DNA of 64,000 bases from Pseudomonas lundensis (GTDB taxonomy: Bacteria; Pseudomonadota; Gammaproteobacteria; Pseudomonadales; Pseudomonadaceae). How positions within the stretch are numbered: position 1 is the stretch's first letter; every line of letters starts with the position of its first letter. The DNA is taken from positions 183,652-247,651 of the forward strand of contig NZ_JYKY01000004.1 of the NCBI RefSeq assembly GCF_001042985.1. The letters are read 5' to 3'. A program made the position numbers and the translations under genes. The notes beneath the pieces are model-generated. The model was not told the DNA's origin and did not search any database. It worked only from the letters and a program-made list of their open reading frames with translations. Below are positions 34,864-44,136 of the stretch, one piece after another.

Positions 34864-35040
34864 TCAACGCTTAAGCAACCCGCGCACGCTGAGCCACACC
34901 GGTATGCCCAGGCCGATCCAGCTCAGGGCATCCCACGCGCCGTCGTCCAGCAATGCGCTGAACAGGCCCATGGCGCTGAGCAGGCCGATGGCCAGCGGGA
35001 TGGAGAAGACTTTCCAGAAACTCGACTGACGCGGTTTCAT
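34864..35040 (-). CDS. small membrane protein following the PepSY gene
   Basis: A 58-residue protein with two hydrophobic stretches (SIPLAIGLLSAMGLFSALL and ALSWIGLGIPVWLSV). Its ATG overlaps the PepSY gene stop (TGATG), so it is cotranslated. Small proteins of this type often follow PepSY genes in iron-uptake loci. Function is unknown. Confidence 0.7.
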   Translation of the reverse strand: MKPRQSSFWKVFSIPLAIGLLSAMGLFSALLDDGAWDALSWIGLGIPVWLSVRGLLKR

Positions 35041-36149
35041 CACGTGTTCTCCTTCGCGGCGGTGCGCCGAACCCACCATAAATACAGGCCGCTGCCGAGC
35101 ACGATGAGGGTCAAGACGTCGAGGGCCGCCCAGAGTATTTTCATCGGCATGCCGCCGTAGTCACCGAAGTGCAAAGGCTGGGACATGCCCATGGCGTCCA
35201 TGTACCACGGTCGCGTACCCACGGCCGTTACGTGCAGGGTGCTGGCGTCGATCAACACCGGCGTGAGCAAGTGCGAGGTCAGGTGCGTGCTGCCTTTCAT
35301 GAACACCGCGTAATGGTGCTCGCTGGAAAAACGCGTGCCGGGGAAGGCGATGAAGTCCGGGCGCATGCCGGGGGCGGCGGTGGCGGCGATGTCCAGCAGG
35401 TGCGTGGCCGGGGCCAGTTGGGTCAACGGGGGTGCGTTGCGGTACGGCTCGACCATGGCCGTGAGGCTGTCGGTGCGCCAGGCGGCAATGATCAAGTCGG
35501 CGCAGGCGCTGATCACGCCTGTGACGCCGACCACCAAGGCCCAGGTCAGCGTCACGACGCCAATCAGGTTGTGCAGGTCGAGCCAGCGCAGGCGCGTGGA
35601 TTTGTCGGTGCGCACGGTGGCGAAGGTGTGTCGGCGCATGAACGGCAGGTACAACACCGCGCCCGAGACAATCGCCAGCACGAACAGAATGCCCATGAAG
35701 GCCAGCAACAGCTTGCCCGGCAGCCCGGCGAACATGTCCACGTGCAGGCGCAACATGACCATCATCAGGCCGCCATTGGCCGACGGCATTTCCAGGGCTT
35801 CGCCGGTACGAGCGTCGAGCATGAACGTGTGCGAGGCATTAGGCTCGGTGCCCGCCGTGGGGGCCATGATGGCGATCACCGCGTTGGGTTCGTCGTCTTC
35901 ACTGCCGAAGTACTGCATGACCTCGCCGGGCCGGTGTGCCTCGGCGGCCTTGACCAGTTGTTGCAGGTTCAGGCGCGGGGTATCAGCGGGCATTTCCCGA
36001 AGCTGCGGGCTGTCACCCAGCAGGTGATCGATTTCATGATGAAAAATCAGCGGCAAACCGGTCAGCGCCAGCAACAGCAAAAACGCGGTGCAAATCAGGC
36101 TGGTCCACGTGTGGATAAAGGACCAGCGACGGATGGTTTTGCTTTTCAT
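35040..36149 (-). CDS. PepSY-associated TM helix domain protein
   Basis: A 369-residue inner-membrane protein with about four membrane segments: SLICTAFLLLLALTGLPLIF, LLLAFMGILFVLAIVSGAVLY, LIGVVTLTWALVVGVTGVIS, and a C-terminal AALDVLTLIVLGSGLYLWWV. A PepSY-type periplasmic region lies between the first two. Proteins of this family lie next to siderophore receptors and are proposed periplasmic or membrane ferric reductases. It is downstream of the TonB receptor on the same strand, 100 bases away. A DnaA-box sequence at 36110 is inside the gene. Confidence 0.85.
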   Translation of the reverse strand: MKSKTIRRWSFIHTWTSLICTAFLLLLALTGLPLIFHHEIDHLLGDSPQLREMPADTPRLNLQQLVKAAEAHRPGEVMQYFGSEDDEPNAVIAIMAPTAGTEPNASHTFMLDARTGEALEMPSANGGLMMVMLRLHVDMFAGLPGKLLLAFMGILFVLAIVSGAVLYLPFMRRHTFATVRTDKSTRLRWLDLHNLIGVVTLTWALVVGVTGVISACADLIIAAWRTDSLTAMVEPYRNAPPLTQLAPATHLLDIAATAAPGMRPDFIAFPGTRFSSEHHYAVFMKGSTHLTSHLLTPVLIDASTLHVTAVGTRPWYMDAMGMSQPLHFGDYGGMPMKILWAALDVLTLIVLGSGLYLWWVRRTAAKENT

Positions 36150-36165
36150 GACATTCCAAAAATGA

Positions 36166-36232
36166 CGCAGGCTGCGAGGGGTGGGTTGCGGTTCCGATAT
36201 AAAAATTGCTGAACAACCTTTCGCAGCCTGCG
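36166..36232. repeat. 12-bp inverted repeat between the TonB receptor and PepSY genes
   Basis: CGCAGGCTGCGA at 36166-36177 is perfectly inverted at 36221-36232. It resembles REP-like elements of P. fluorescens and the element between zapA and ltaA. It may limit transcription from the receptor gene into the PepSY gene. Confidence 0.55.
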
Positions 36233-36249
36233 GCAGCGATTACAAGTGG

Positions 36250-38685
36250 TTACCACTTGTAATTAACGCTGGCGAGTATGCTTCGGCGATCACCGTAATA
36301 ACAGTAGAATCCATCACAGGTAGAGATGTATTCCTTATTAAAAACGTTATTAGCATTGAGAGAAACCGATGCTCCGTTGAGGCTTTTGTTCAACTTCCCC
36401 AAGTCGTAATGGACGGCTGCGTCGTAGACAGTGTAAGCCTCACTATGGCCGTAGGACTTGTCTGGAACAAACGCCATGCTCCCTATAGCAATGTTGTCTG
36501 TTTCACCAATGTAACGAGCGCCGAAGCCGACGCCAAAGCCCTCGAGCACGCCGTTATGCCACGTGTAATCGGCCCAAAGGGAGGCTTGATGTTCTGGAGT
36601 AAGTGGCAATGGACGATTTTTGTCCAGCGGATCGCCTACTTTGGTCATTTTGCTATTGGCATAGGTGTAAGCAGCCGTCAGCTTTAAGTTGTCGGTCACT
36701 TTACCTACAGCTTCTAACTCCAGTCCTCGCACGTTTGCCTCCCCCAGAGGACGGCTGACGCCAAGAGTGTCATTTAGCACAATATTCTTGCGAGTCAGGT
36801 CATAGACCGCGGCTGTGAACAGCATTTCGCTGCCGGGAGGCTGGTATTTGATGCCTAACTCATATTGTTTGCCGGTGCCGGGTTTGAACGCCTTGCCCTG
36901 AAATCCCCCTGCTTCAGCCTGAAATGACTCGGCATATGACACATAAGGCGTAAAACCTGAGTCGAACACGTAACTGAGTGCGGCGTTGCCCGTAAATGCA
37001 CTATCATCGCGTTTGTCTTGGGCATTGCTATAGTTATAAAAAATTGTGTTGGTATGCAGCCAGTCCTGACGGCCACCCAAGGTTAAACGCCAGTTATCTA
37101 AAGCCATCTGATCTTGCAGATAAATACCCGTGTCACGGGTTTTTTGGTTGTAATCGTTATAAGCCGTGAACTGGACGTTGCTGAAGTCTTGCCCGTAGAT
37201 AGGATTAGTGATGTTGCTGGTCGGCGCCGCTCCGTAATCCCATTTGTAATTAGTGTTGATGCGTTGATGATCCAGCCCGATCAGCAGTGTGTGCTTGATT
37301 AGCCCGGTATTGAAATCAGCCTGAAAGTTGTTGTCCACAGCAAATTGGCTAATATCCTCATCAACCACATTCGCCCCGCGCTGTAATGTTCCATCGTCCG
37401 CCACAGAACCATAAAAACCGCCAGCCGTTATGCCCTGAAAAGCTAAATCACTTTTGGTGTAGCGCACATTTTGTCGAAACTGCCACACGTCATTAAAGTT
37501 GTGTTCCAACGCATAGCCCAAGGCGTAATAAGTTTTGTCATAGAATTCCCACGTCGGATCACCCAAGTTCTTGTGATATTTCACTTGGCCAGCGGGTGTG
37601 GCTACTTGAGTCCCTTGCAATGGCAGGAATTGGCTGGTGATACCTGTATCGTCACGATTGAACTGGCTGAGGAATGTCAGCTTTGTGTCTTCATTGATAT
37701 TCCAAGTCAGGCTGGGCGCGATGTTGTATCGCTTGTCTTCGTTATGCTCAATGGTCGTGTTGCTGTCTCGTACTACACCGCTGACGCGATACAGAAAATG
37801 GCCTTCATCATCGATTGGACCCGTAGTGTCAAAACTGATTTGCTTACGTTGATAGCTGCCGATTTGAACTTGGAGCTCATGAGCCGGAGCGTCTTCAGGA
37901 CGACGGCTGACCATGTCGAGCAGCCCTCCAGCCGGCGTCTGGCCATAAACCGAAGACGCTGGCCCGCGCAAAAGCGCTACACGTTCCAAGTCCCAGGTTT
38001 CCAGTTTTGGCATGGCATATGTGCCTTTTGGTAAAGGCAACCCATCAAGGAACTGGGTCGGTTCAAACCCGCGTACCTTTAACCACTCTGCACGGCTATC
38101 GCTACCATAACTACTTGCAGTAACTCCCGGCATGTAACGCACTGCATCGTCAAGGTTTTGCACTGCCCTGTCTTGCATCTGACTGCGTGTGGCGATCGAT
38201 ATTGAGCGCGGGGCTTCACGCAGGGCAGTGTCTGTCTTTGTTCCTGAAGCCGTACGTTGGGCAAGATATCCACTTGTTGGCCCCCAAGCCGTTTCGTAGC
38301 CTCCTTGACCTGAAATCGTAGTGGCATCAAGGGCTAACGTACCTTGGGGGAGTTCTATCAGGGTAAAACTGCCGTTAATGCCGGGCACCAACTGCAAACC
38401 GCTGCCCTGTAAGGCCTCGCGCAGTGCGGTGGTCGGCTCGAACTGGCCGTTGACCGGCGCCGAGGTTTTGCCTGCAAGCAAGGACGAGTCGATGGCCAGC
38501 GTGATCCCCGCCTGACTGGCGATCTGGTTCAGGGTCGAGGCCAGTGGGCCGGCGGGCAGGTTATAGCTGCGGGCGGTTGTGCTGTGTTCGGCGGCCACCA
38601 GCACGCTGCTGGTCAACGGGACGCTGAACGCAATGGCGACGGCTAGCAGGCTGGGGCGCAACAACGTGTCGAGGGTACGGGACAT
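36250..38685 (-). CDS. TonB-dependent siderophore receptor with STN signalling domain
   Basis: An 811-residue outer-membrane receptor: signal peptide (to about residue 32), STN signalling domain (about 40-105, PAGPLASTLNQIASQAGITL), plug (about 150-270, REAPRSISIATRSQMQD) and a barrel ending in an aromatic residue (VNYKW). STN receptors signal through FecR to an ECF sigma factor, and both lie upstream on the same strand. Position next to a sigma/FecR pair resembles fiuA (PA0470), a ferrichrome receptor; the ligand here is uncertain. GC content falls sharply after the STN domain (about 38330), which suggests that plug and barrel were replaced by recombination. Confidence 0.9.
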   Translation of the reverse strand: MSRTLDTLLRPSLLAVAIAFSVPLTSSVLVAAEHSTTARSYNLPAGPLASTLNQIASQAGITLAIDSSLLAGKTSAPVNGQFEPTTALREALQGSGLQLVPGINGSFTLIELPQGTLALDATTISGQGGYETAWGPTSGYLAQRTASGTKTDTALREAPRSISIATRSQMQDRAVQNLDDAVRYMPGVTASSYGSDSRAEWLKVRGFEPTQFLDGLPLPKGTYAMPKLETWDLERVALLRGPASSVYGQTPAGGLLDMVSRRPEDAPAHELQVQIGSYQRKQISFDTTGPIDDEGHFLYRVSGVVRDSNTTIEHNEDKRYNIAPSLTWNINEDTKLTFLSQFNRDDTGITSQFLPLQGTQVATPAGQVKYHKNLGDPTWEFYDKTYYALGYALEHNFNDVWQFRQNVRYTKSDLAFQGITAGGFYGSVADDGTLQRGANVVDEDISQFAVDNNFQADFNTGLIKHTLLIGLDHQRINTNYKWDYGAAPTSNITNPIYGQDFSNVQFTAYNDYNQKTRDTGIYLQDQMALDNWRLTLGGRQDWLHTNTIFYNYSNAQDKRDDSAFTGNAALSYVFDSGFTPYVSYAESFQAEAGGFQGKAFKPGTGKQYELGIKYQPPGSEMLFTAAVYDLTRKNIVLNDTLGVSRPLGEANVRGLELEAVGKVTDNLKLTAAYTYANSKMTKVGDPLDKNRPLPLTPEHQASLWADYTWHNGVLEGFGVGFGARYIGETDNIAIGSMAFVPDKSYGHSEAYTVYDAAVHYDLGKLNKSLNGASVSLNANNVFNKEYISTCDGFYCYYGDRRSILASVNYKW

Positions 38686-39017
38686 TCGGCAGATTCCTGA
38701 ATGGAAATGTTTCTCAATGCCTGTATGCCGAACGAGTCTGGAAAAGTGATAGGGCTAAGTGAAATAAATGTGCATCGCGTGTGCGCGCACCGGTTGGCGC
38801 AGGCTGCAAAGAATCTGCGCCAGCGGGTGTGCCTATGGTTCAAGTGAGGGATCGGACCGCAGGTCAAGGGCGTTTTGGGTAGGGCCAGTTATTTGAGCCC
38901 GTAAGGCAGCGCGGTGCCGGTGTCCGGGGTGAGCAACAGCGCGCACGCGCTTAGCCGCAGAGGCGAAACCTGCTCTAACGCGTGGCCTTGGGGCGATAGC
39001 CGGTAGCCGTTACCCGA
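38686..39017. other. intergenic region between fecR and the receptor gene
   Basis: These 332 bases should hold the promoter recognised by the neighbouring ECF sigma factor. AGGAATCTGCCGA serves as ribosome binding site for the receptor. I see no separate gene. The fecR frame remains open for about 40 codons past its stop, which I regard as chance. Confidence 0.35.
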
Positions 39018-39995
39018 TCACCGGGCTTCCGGTTTGCCGCTGACCGTGACCCACCACGGGGTGCGTTGGGTGATTTGCACCGGCAGGGTCGGCAGCAGTG
39101 CGTTGAGTGCCAGTTCAATGTTGTTCAACGGGAAGCTGCCGGTGATGCGCAGGTCAGCGACGTCCGGGTCAACCCCCAGGTGGCCGCGCCGGTAGCGGTT
39201 GAGCTCGCTGACCATGTCGCTCAGGCGCACGTTGTCGAGCACCAGCATGCCGCGGGTCCAGGCGTCTGCGCCGGGGTTGAGCGCCAGCCGCTGGCCCAGA
39301 CCGTCGCGGTGCATCACCACTTGCTGGCCTTCGGCGTAGACAGTCTCGTCGGCGGTGTGTTCGGGGTGCGCAGCCACTCGCGATTGCAGGACGCTGAGGC
39401 GGGTGCCGTCGTCTTCGCGCTTGACCATAAACCGGGTGCCCAGGGCGCGCAGGCTGCCATCTCGTGTTTTGACGATAAACGGGCGGGCGTCGTTGTGGCC
39501 GGTTTGCACCATGATTTCACCCTCGTACAGCACGATCAGGCGCGTGGTTTCGTCAAACCGCACGTCCACCGCGCTGTGGGTGTTGAGGTTGAGCAGGGTG
39601 CCGTCGGCGAGTGTTACCACGCGTTGCTCGCCCGTGGCGGTGCGTTGATCGGCCATCCAGTAATCCATCGGCAGGTGGTTTTTGCCCACCAGTAAGGTCA
39701 ACCCGACCACCAGCGCAAGGCTGGCCAGCCCGCTGCCGATTTTGCGCATCCGGTGGTGGGCGCTGTCACGGGCCTTGAGCAAGGCATTGCGCGCCGGGAC
39801 GCTGGCGGTGCTAAAACGGTGGTCGAGCATGCCCAACTGCAGCCATGCGCGGGCGTGTTCTTCACTGGCGGCGTACCACTTGGCGAATTCGGCCTGTTCA
39901 ACCTCACTGCCGTTGCCGCAGTCCAGGCATAACTGCCAGGCAATGGCGGCGTCGAGCACGCGAGCGGACACCGGCTTGCTGTTGGCCTGGCTCAT
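39018..39995 (-). CDS. FecR family anti-sigma factor/regulator
   Basis: A 325-residue inner-membrane regulator. The N-terminal cytoplasmic DUF4880 part (about 10-55) is followed by one membrane helix (residues 88-104, SGLASLALVVGLTLLVG), the FecR domain (about 115-215, TLADGTLLNLNTHSAVDVRF) and a C-terminal STN-like domain. It relays the receptor signal to the sigma factor. The ATG at 39995 overlaps the sigma gene stop (ATGA). It corresponds to the fiuR position. Confidence 0.9.
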   Translation of the reverse strand: MSQANSKPVSARVLDAAIAWQLCLDCGNGSEVEQAEFAKWYAASEEHARAWLQLGMLDHRFSTASVPARNALLKARDSAHHRMRKIGSGLASLALVVGLTLLVGKNHLPMDYWMADQRTATGEQRVVTLADGTLLNLNTHSAVDVRFDETTRLIVLYEGEIMVQTGHNDARPFIVKTRDGSLRALGTRFMVKREDDGTRLSVLQSRVAAHPEHTADETVYAEGQQVVMHRDGLGQRLALNPGADAWTRGMLVLDNVRLSDMVSELNRYRRGHLGVDPDVADLRITGSFPLNNIELALNALLPTLPVQITQRTPWWVTVSGKPEAR

Positions 39996-40516
39996 GTCGG
40001 TTCGCCATACAGCGCGATGTAGCACTGGCGAATGCCTTGGGCCAGGTACTGGCGCACCCGGGGTACCGATACGCCCAGGCGCTCAGCGATGTCGGCGTGG
40101 GTCAGGCCGTCGAGGCGGCTGTACAAGAAGGCGGCGCGGGACTTGCTCGACAGCTTGCCCAGCAAGCGATCAATGGCCTTGAGGTCTTCGAGGATCAATT
40201 GCTGTTCTTCAGGCGAAGGCTGCTCGGCTTCGGGAATCAGCCTCAATTCGTTGAGGTAGGCCTGTTCCAGTGCGGCGCGCCGGAAGTAATCGAACAGCAG
40301 GCCTTTGGCGATGGCCGCCAAAAAGGCGCGCGGCTCGCGGGGGGCTTGCAATTGGGGTCGGCCCAGCAGGCGCACAAAGGTGTCCTGGCTCAAGTCTTCA
40401 GCCCGCTGCGGGCAGGCGACATTGCGCCGCAACCACGCCAGCAGCCAGCCGCGATGGTCGCGATAAAGCGATCCAACCAGCTCACTGTGGGGATTTTGGA
40501 CTGACGACAAAGGCAT
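39992..40516 (-). CDS. FecI-type ECF sigma-70 family RNA polymerase sigma factor
   Basis: A 174-residue sigma factor with region 2 (RNVACPQRAEDLSQDTFVRL) and region 4 helix-turn-helix (LTHADIAERLGVSVPRVRQY). It should drive transcription of the downstream receptor gene when iron-siderophore is bound. I chose the ATG at 40516 rather than the TTG at 40528. A Fur-box-like sequence lies just upstream, so iron limitation would control it. It corresponds to the fiuI position. Confidence 0.9.
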   Translation of the reverse strand: MPLSSVQNPHSELVGSLYRDHRGWLLAWLRRNVACPQRAEDLSQDTFVRLLGRPQLQAPREPRAFLAAIAKGLLFDYFRRAALEQAYLNELRLIPEAEQPSPEEQQLILEDLKAIDRLLGKLSSKSRAAFLYSRLDGLTHADIAERLGVSVPRVRQYLAQGIRQCYIALYGEPT

Positions 40517-40536
40517 CACCGAATGCAAGTTTTAAC

Positions 40537-40556
40537 TAACGATAATTATTCGCGAT
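40537..40556. promoter_or_regulatory. Fur-box-like operator of the ECF sigma gene
   Basis: The sequence AACGATAATTATTCGCG contains GATAAT followed by ATT-type repeats, matching the Fur consensus in part. It lies about 20-40 bases before the sigma-factor start, a usual place for iron-repressed iron-starvation sigma genes. Confidence 0.55.
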
Positions 40557-40688
40557 TGTGTCAGAGCCAAAAGCCATGCGCAATTGACGCTCATCGGATG
40601 AACGCCCTCACGCTGACCTTCGCGCAACGGGAAAGAAGAGAGGCGGCGTCAGTGCAAGCGCCCCCGACATCAGGCTTGGGCAGGGGGG

Positions 40689-41399
40689 TTAGAAGCTGTG
40701 CATCTGCTTGCGCCGCTGCCACTGATTGAGCCGCTGTTGCAGGGCCAAGGGGCTGTCGAGGTGTTGAGCGCGGGCGCGGCTGAACAGGATCAGCGCCAGC
40801 TCGGCGGTGGCCAGTGCATCGGCACTGGCGTTATGGCGGTCTTCAACCTGCAAGTTGAAGTGCCGGACCCAGTGGTCCAGCCCCGCATCCCGCATGTCGG
40901 CGTGCGGGCACAACAGGGGCGCCAGGGCCGCTACGTCCATGAACGGGTGCTGCAAGCGATACCCCAGGCTGTCTTTCAAGGCCCGCCCCAGCATGTGCTG
41001 GTCAAACGGGGCATGGAACGCCAGCAGCGGGCTGTCGCCCACAAACGTCATGAAGTCGAGCAGGGCATCAGCGGGGTCGCACCCGGCGGCAATCGCTTCG
41101 GGGCCCAGGCCATGCAGTAACACGCTGGGGTTCAGCGGGTTGTGGGTGCGCAGCAAAGTGCGCTCAAACGCCTGGCCCAGATCAATCGCGCCATCCTCAA
41201 TCACCATGGCGCCAATCGACAGCACTTGGTCGCGGTTGAGGTTCAGCCCGCTGGTCTCCAGATCCACCACCACCCAACGCTGGCGGCGCAATGACGCCTC
41301 ACCCAGCCCCGGCGCGGGCGGCAGTTGCAGCAGGCGCTGTTGCTGTTCAAGGCTCAAGACCGGGGTCTTGCGTGGCAGCAACCAGGAAAACAGGCTCAT
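40689..41399 (-). CDS. 3'-5' exonuclease, DnaQ/DEDDh family
   Basis: A 236-residue exonuclease of the DNA polymerase III epsilon type. The first acidic motif is VVDLETSGLN (Asp and Glu visible), with LAFHAPFDQHML (Asp) and DRHNASADALATAEL (His and Asp) as motifs II and III. Its start overlaps the preceding CBS/DUF294 gene stop (ATGA). The pair matches PA3232-PA3233. The substrate is unknown. Confidence 0.88.
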   Translation of the reverse strand: MSLFSWLLPRKTPVLSLEQQQRLLQLPPAPGLGEASLRRQRWVVVDLETSGLNLNRDQVLSIGAMVIEDGAIDLGQAFERTLLRTHNPLNPSVLLHGLGPEAIAAGCDPADALLDFMTFVGDSPLLAFHAPFDQHMLGRALKDSLGYRLQHPFMDVAALAPLLCPHADMRDAGLDHWVRHFNLQVEDRHNASADALATAELALILFSRARAQHLDSPLALQQRLNQWQRRKQMHSF

Positions 41400-43330
41400 A
41401 GCTGATACCGCAGCGCCAGACTGCTTTGCAGACGCTGGGCCTGACGCAGCGCTTCGCGCAGGATGCGTCGGTCAAGCTGGTTGAGGTTGTCCGGGTCGAC
41501 CCGGTTGGAGTACGGGCGGTTTTCCCGCGTTTGCAATTGGTGCTGTTGCATACGCGTTTGCTGAATGAAGTGATACGCCTCTTCGTAGGCCGCGCCGTCC
41601 AGCGTTTCGATCACGCCGAGCGTCACCAGCTGGCGCAAACGCTCCAGCGTATTAATGGCCTCGACGCCATGGGCCAGCGCCAGTAGCCGGGCACCGTCCA
41701 CAAAGGGCGTCAGGCCCTGCACTTTCAGGTCGAGGGTGGCCTTGTCGCTGCCTTTGCGTTCCAACACAAATTCGCGGAAGCGCCCCACGGGCGGGCGATG
41801 GCGCAAGGCGTTGTCGGCCATCATGCGCTGGAACAGGCGATTGTCAGCCACCTGCTCAAGGATGCCGCGCCGCAGTTGCCGGCAGCCGCTTTCGTCGCCC
41901 CACACCGCGCGCAGGTCGAAATAGATGCTCGATGCCAGCAGGTTTTCGGGCGTGGCTTCGCGGATAAACGCGGCGAAGCGGCGCGCCCATTCGGCTCGGG
42001 ATAAACACAGGTCGGGGTTGCCGGCCATGATGTTGCCTTTGCACAGGGTAAAACCGCAGGCCGCCAGGTGCGTGTTGATGAGCTGGGCGATGGGCAGCAA
42101 GCGCTGACGTATCTCGGCCGCCTGCGCCGCATCGGCCGCTTCGAACAGGATGCCGTTGTCCTGATCGGTGTGCAGTGTCTGCTCCCGTCGCCCTTCGCTG
42201 CCGAAGCACAGCCAGGTAAACGGCACGCCGGGGTCGCCTTTTTCGGCCAGCACCAGCTCGATGACACGGCACACGGTGTGGTCGTTGAGCAGGGTGATGA
42301 TGTGGGTGATTTGGGTCGATGACGCACCGTGGGCCAGCATGCGCTCCACCAGTTGACCGATTTCGCCGCGCAGGTTGATCAGGTTGTCCAGTCGCGGGGC
42401 ATGGCGAATGGTGCGCGCCAGGTGCACCAGGTCGACCCGTTGCAGGGAGAACAGGTCACGTTCGGACACCACGCCGCACAAGCGGTGTTCTTTGACCAGG
42501 CACACGTGGGCAATGTGGCGTTCGGTCATGGCGATGGCGGCATCGAACGCGCTGTGGTCGGGGGACAAGTAGAACGGGCCGGGCGTCATGTGCAGTTCGA
42601 TGGCTTGCTCAAAATCCTGCGTACCGTCGGCCACCACTTGGCGCAAATCGCGCAGGGTGAAAATCCCCAGCGGTGCTTTGTCCTCGTCCACCACCACGAT
42701 GCTGCCCACCTGTTGTTCGTGCATCAGCCGCACGGCTTCGCGCAGGGCTGTGCCTGGCAGGCAGGTCACGGGATGGCGCATGGCCAGTTCGCCCAGGCGG
42801 GTGTTGAGCGAGTATTGCGTGCCGAGGGTTTCGACGGCCTTTTGCTGAACTTGCTGATTGACCTTGTCGAGCAGGCTGCTGACCCCGCGCAGGGCGAAGT
42901 CACGGAACTCTTCGGACAGGGCGAATAACTTGATAAACGCAGGCTTGTTTAATTGAAGACAAAACGTGTCTTCGGCCGCGCGATGCTCGGTGCGCGTGGC
43001 GCGCTCGCCCAGCAACGCGGCGAGGGGGAAACACTCGCCGGCCGTGATTTCAAACGTGGTCTCGGCCTCCTGACGCCCCACATGGGTACGTTCGCCCACC
43101 ACGCGGCCTTGCTTGACAATGTAGAAGTGTTCGACCGGGCCATCGGCGGGTCGAATGATGCTTTCACCGGGGCCATAGAAGCGCAGTTGGCACTGCTCGA
43201 CCAGAAACGCCAGGTGAGTGTTTTCCATTTGGTTGAAGGGCGGGAATCGCTGCAAAAACTGCATGGTGCCGTGAATGTTCTGCAACACCGCGGTTTTTCC
43301 TGCCTGGAGAAACGCATCCGATTTACTCAT
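41396..43330 (-). CDS. cyclic-nucleotide-binding, CBS and DUF294 nucleotidyltransferase-like protein
   Basis: A 644-residue cytoplasmic protein. Residues about 20-150 are a cNMP-binding-like domain, about 175-305 hold a pair of CBS domains (EQQVGSIVVVDED, ERHIAHVCLVKEHRLCGVV), and about 330-480 are a DUF294 nucleotidyltransferase fold with CFGSEGRREQTLHTDQDNG. A C-terminal DUF294 helical domain follows. In E. coli-type homologues no reaction is established. It is cotranscribed with the exonuclease gene, near acetate-uptake genes in other Pseudomonas. Confidence 0.88.
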   Translation of the reverse strand: MSKSDAFLQAGKTAVLQNIHGTMQFLQRFPPFNQMENTHLAFLVEQCQLRFYGPGESIIRPADGPVEHFYIVKQGRVVGERTHVGRQEAETTFEITAGECFPLAALLGERATRTEHRAAEDTFCLQLNKPAFIKLFALSEEFRDFALRGVSSLLDKVNQQVQQKAVETLGTQYSLNTRLGELAMRHPVTCLPGTALREAVRLMHEQQVGSIVVVDEDKAPLGIFTLRDLRQVVADGTQDFEQAIELHMTPGPFYLSPDHSAFDAAIAMTERHIAHVCLVKEHRLCGVVSERDLFSLQRVDLVHLARTIRHAPRLDNLINLRGEIGQLVERMLAHGASSTQITHIITLLNDHTVCRVIELVLAEKGDPGVPFTWLCFGSEGRREQTLHTDQDNGILFEAADAAQAAEIRQRLLPIAQLINTHLAACGFTLCKGNIMAGNPDLCLSRAEWARRFAAFIREATPENLLASSIYFDLRAVWGDESGCRQLRRGILEQVADNRLFQRMMADNALRHRPPVGRFREFVLERKGSDKATLDLKVQGLTPFVDGARLLALAHGVEAINTLERLRQLVTLGVIETLDGAAYEEAYHFIQQTRMQQHQLQTRENRPYSNRVDPDNLNQLDRRILREALRQAQRLQSSLALRYQL

Positions 43331-43626
43331 TGACCGTTACCGCATGTCTGACCGTTGTTGTTATGGCGGGGTCGTGCCCCCTGTCGTCTTGATGCGCTTC
43401 ATGCTCGGTTGTCTGTGCTCACGTGCCCATTGGACGTAAGTCTATGGCAGGCCTTACAGGGTAATGGCCTATTAATATTTTTGAATCACCTCACAGAAAA
43501 CAGGTCCGTTTATTGTGTTGCAAAACTTGGAATTACAGCTCTGCGAGTGCACATTGGGCGCAGAGCTTAGGGAAAGCTGACTGCACCGGTGGGATAAACG
43601 ACTTTCACAACGCGTTTGAGAACCCT

Positions 43627-44076
43627 ATGACCGAACACGACATCTTGAGTGACGCCGAGCGGGAGGCCCTGAGTGAGGTCATGAAAGCGCCTGCTCCGGT
43701 ACAGCCTGTGCAGTGTGTATTGATTGTCGAAGACGATCAGTTTGCACGCGATCTGCTCAGTGAATTGCTGCAGATGCATGGCATCCCCTCCATCAAGGCG
43801 GCCAGTGCCCGACAAGCCATTCGCGCGTTGATGACGGAAAAAACCATTGGCTTGATCCTCACCGATTTACGCATGCCCGAGCGCGACGGTTTGCACTTGG
43901 TTCGCAAGGTGCGCAGGTCGCAATGGGCCAATTTGCCGGTGATTATCATGTCGGGCGATGCCGAGGTGCGCGACACCATCGCCGCGATGCATTTGAGCGT
44001 GGTGGATTTTCTGCTCAAACCCATTGATACCGATCAGTTGCTCAACCTGATCAAGCGCGAGTTGCGCATCGAATGA
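43627..44076 (+). CDS. single-domain response regulator
   Basis: A 149-residue protein: about 25 disordered N-terminal residues and a receiver domain. The acidic pair is in LIVEDDQFA (Asp36, Asp37), the phosphorylation site is Asp80 (LILTDLRMPERDG), the conserved Ser is 109 and the Lys is 131 (LLKPID). There is no output domain, so it acts by protein contact or as a phosphate relay. No kinase gene is adjacent. The ATG at 43627 is used because upstream codons look non-coding. Confidence 0.85.
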   Translation: MTEHDILSDAEREALSEVMKAPAPVQPVQCVLIVEDDQFARDLLSELLQMHGIPSIKAASARQAIRALMTEKTIGLILTDLRMPERDGLHLVRKVRRSQWANLPVIIMSGDAEVRDTIAAMHLSVVDFLLKPIDTDQLLNLIKRELRIE

Positions 44077-44084
44077 ACGCCCAC

Positions 44085-44113
44085 AAAAACCCCGGCACGT
44101 GGCCGGGGTTTTT
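44085..44113. terminator. bidirectional terminator between the response regulator gene and glcB
   Basis: AAAAACCCCGGC and its inverse GCCGGGGTTTTT flank a short loop. Both strands end in a T-tract, so it serves the two convergent genes. Confidence 0.9.
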
Positions 44114-44136
44114 GATGACGCGCCGTTAACGCTGAT

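Noticed and set aside
38890..39017. In-frame continuation of about 40 codons after the fecR stop
   Set aside because: The fecR product already has normal length, and short open frames are common at this GC content.
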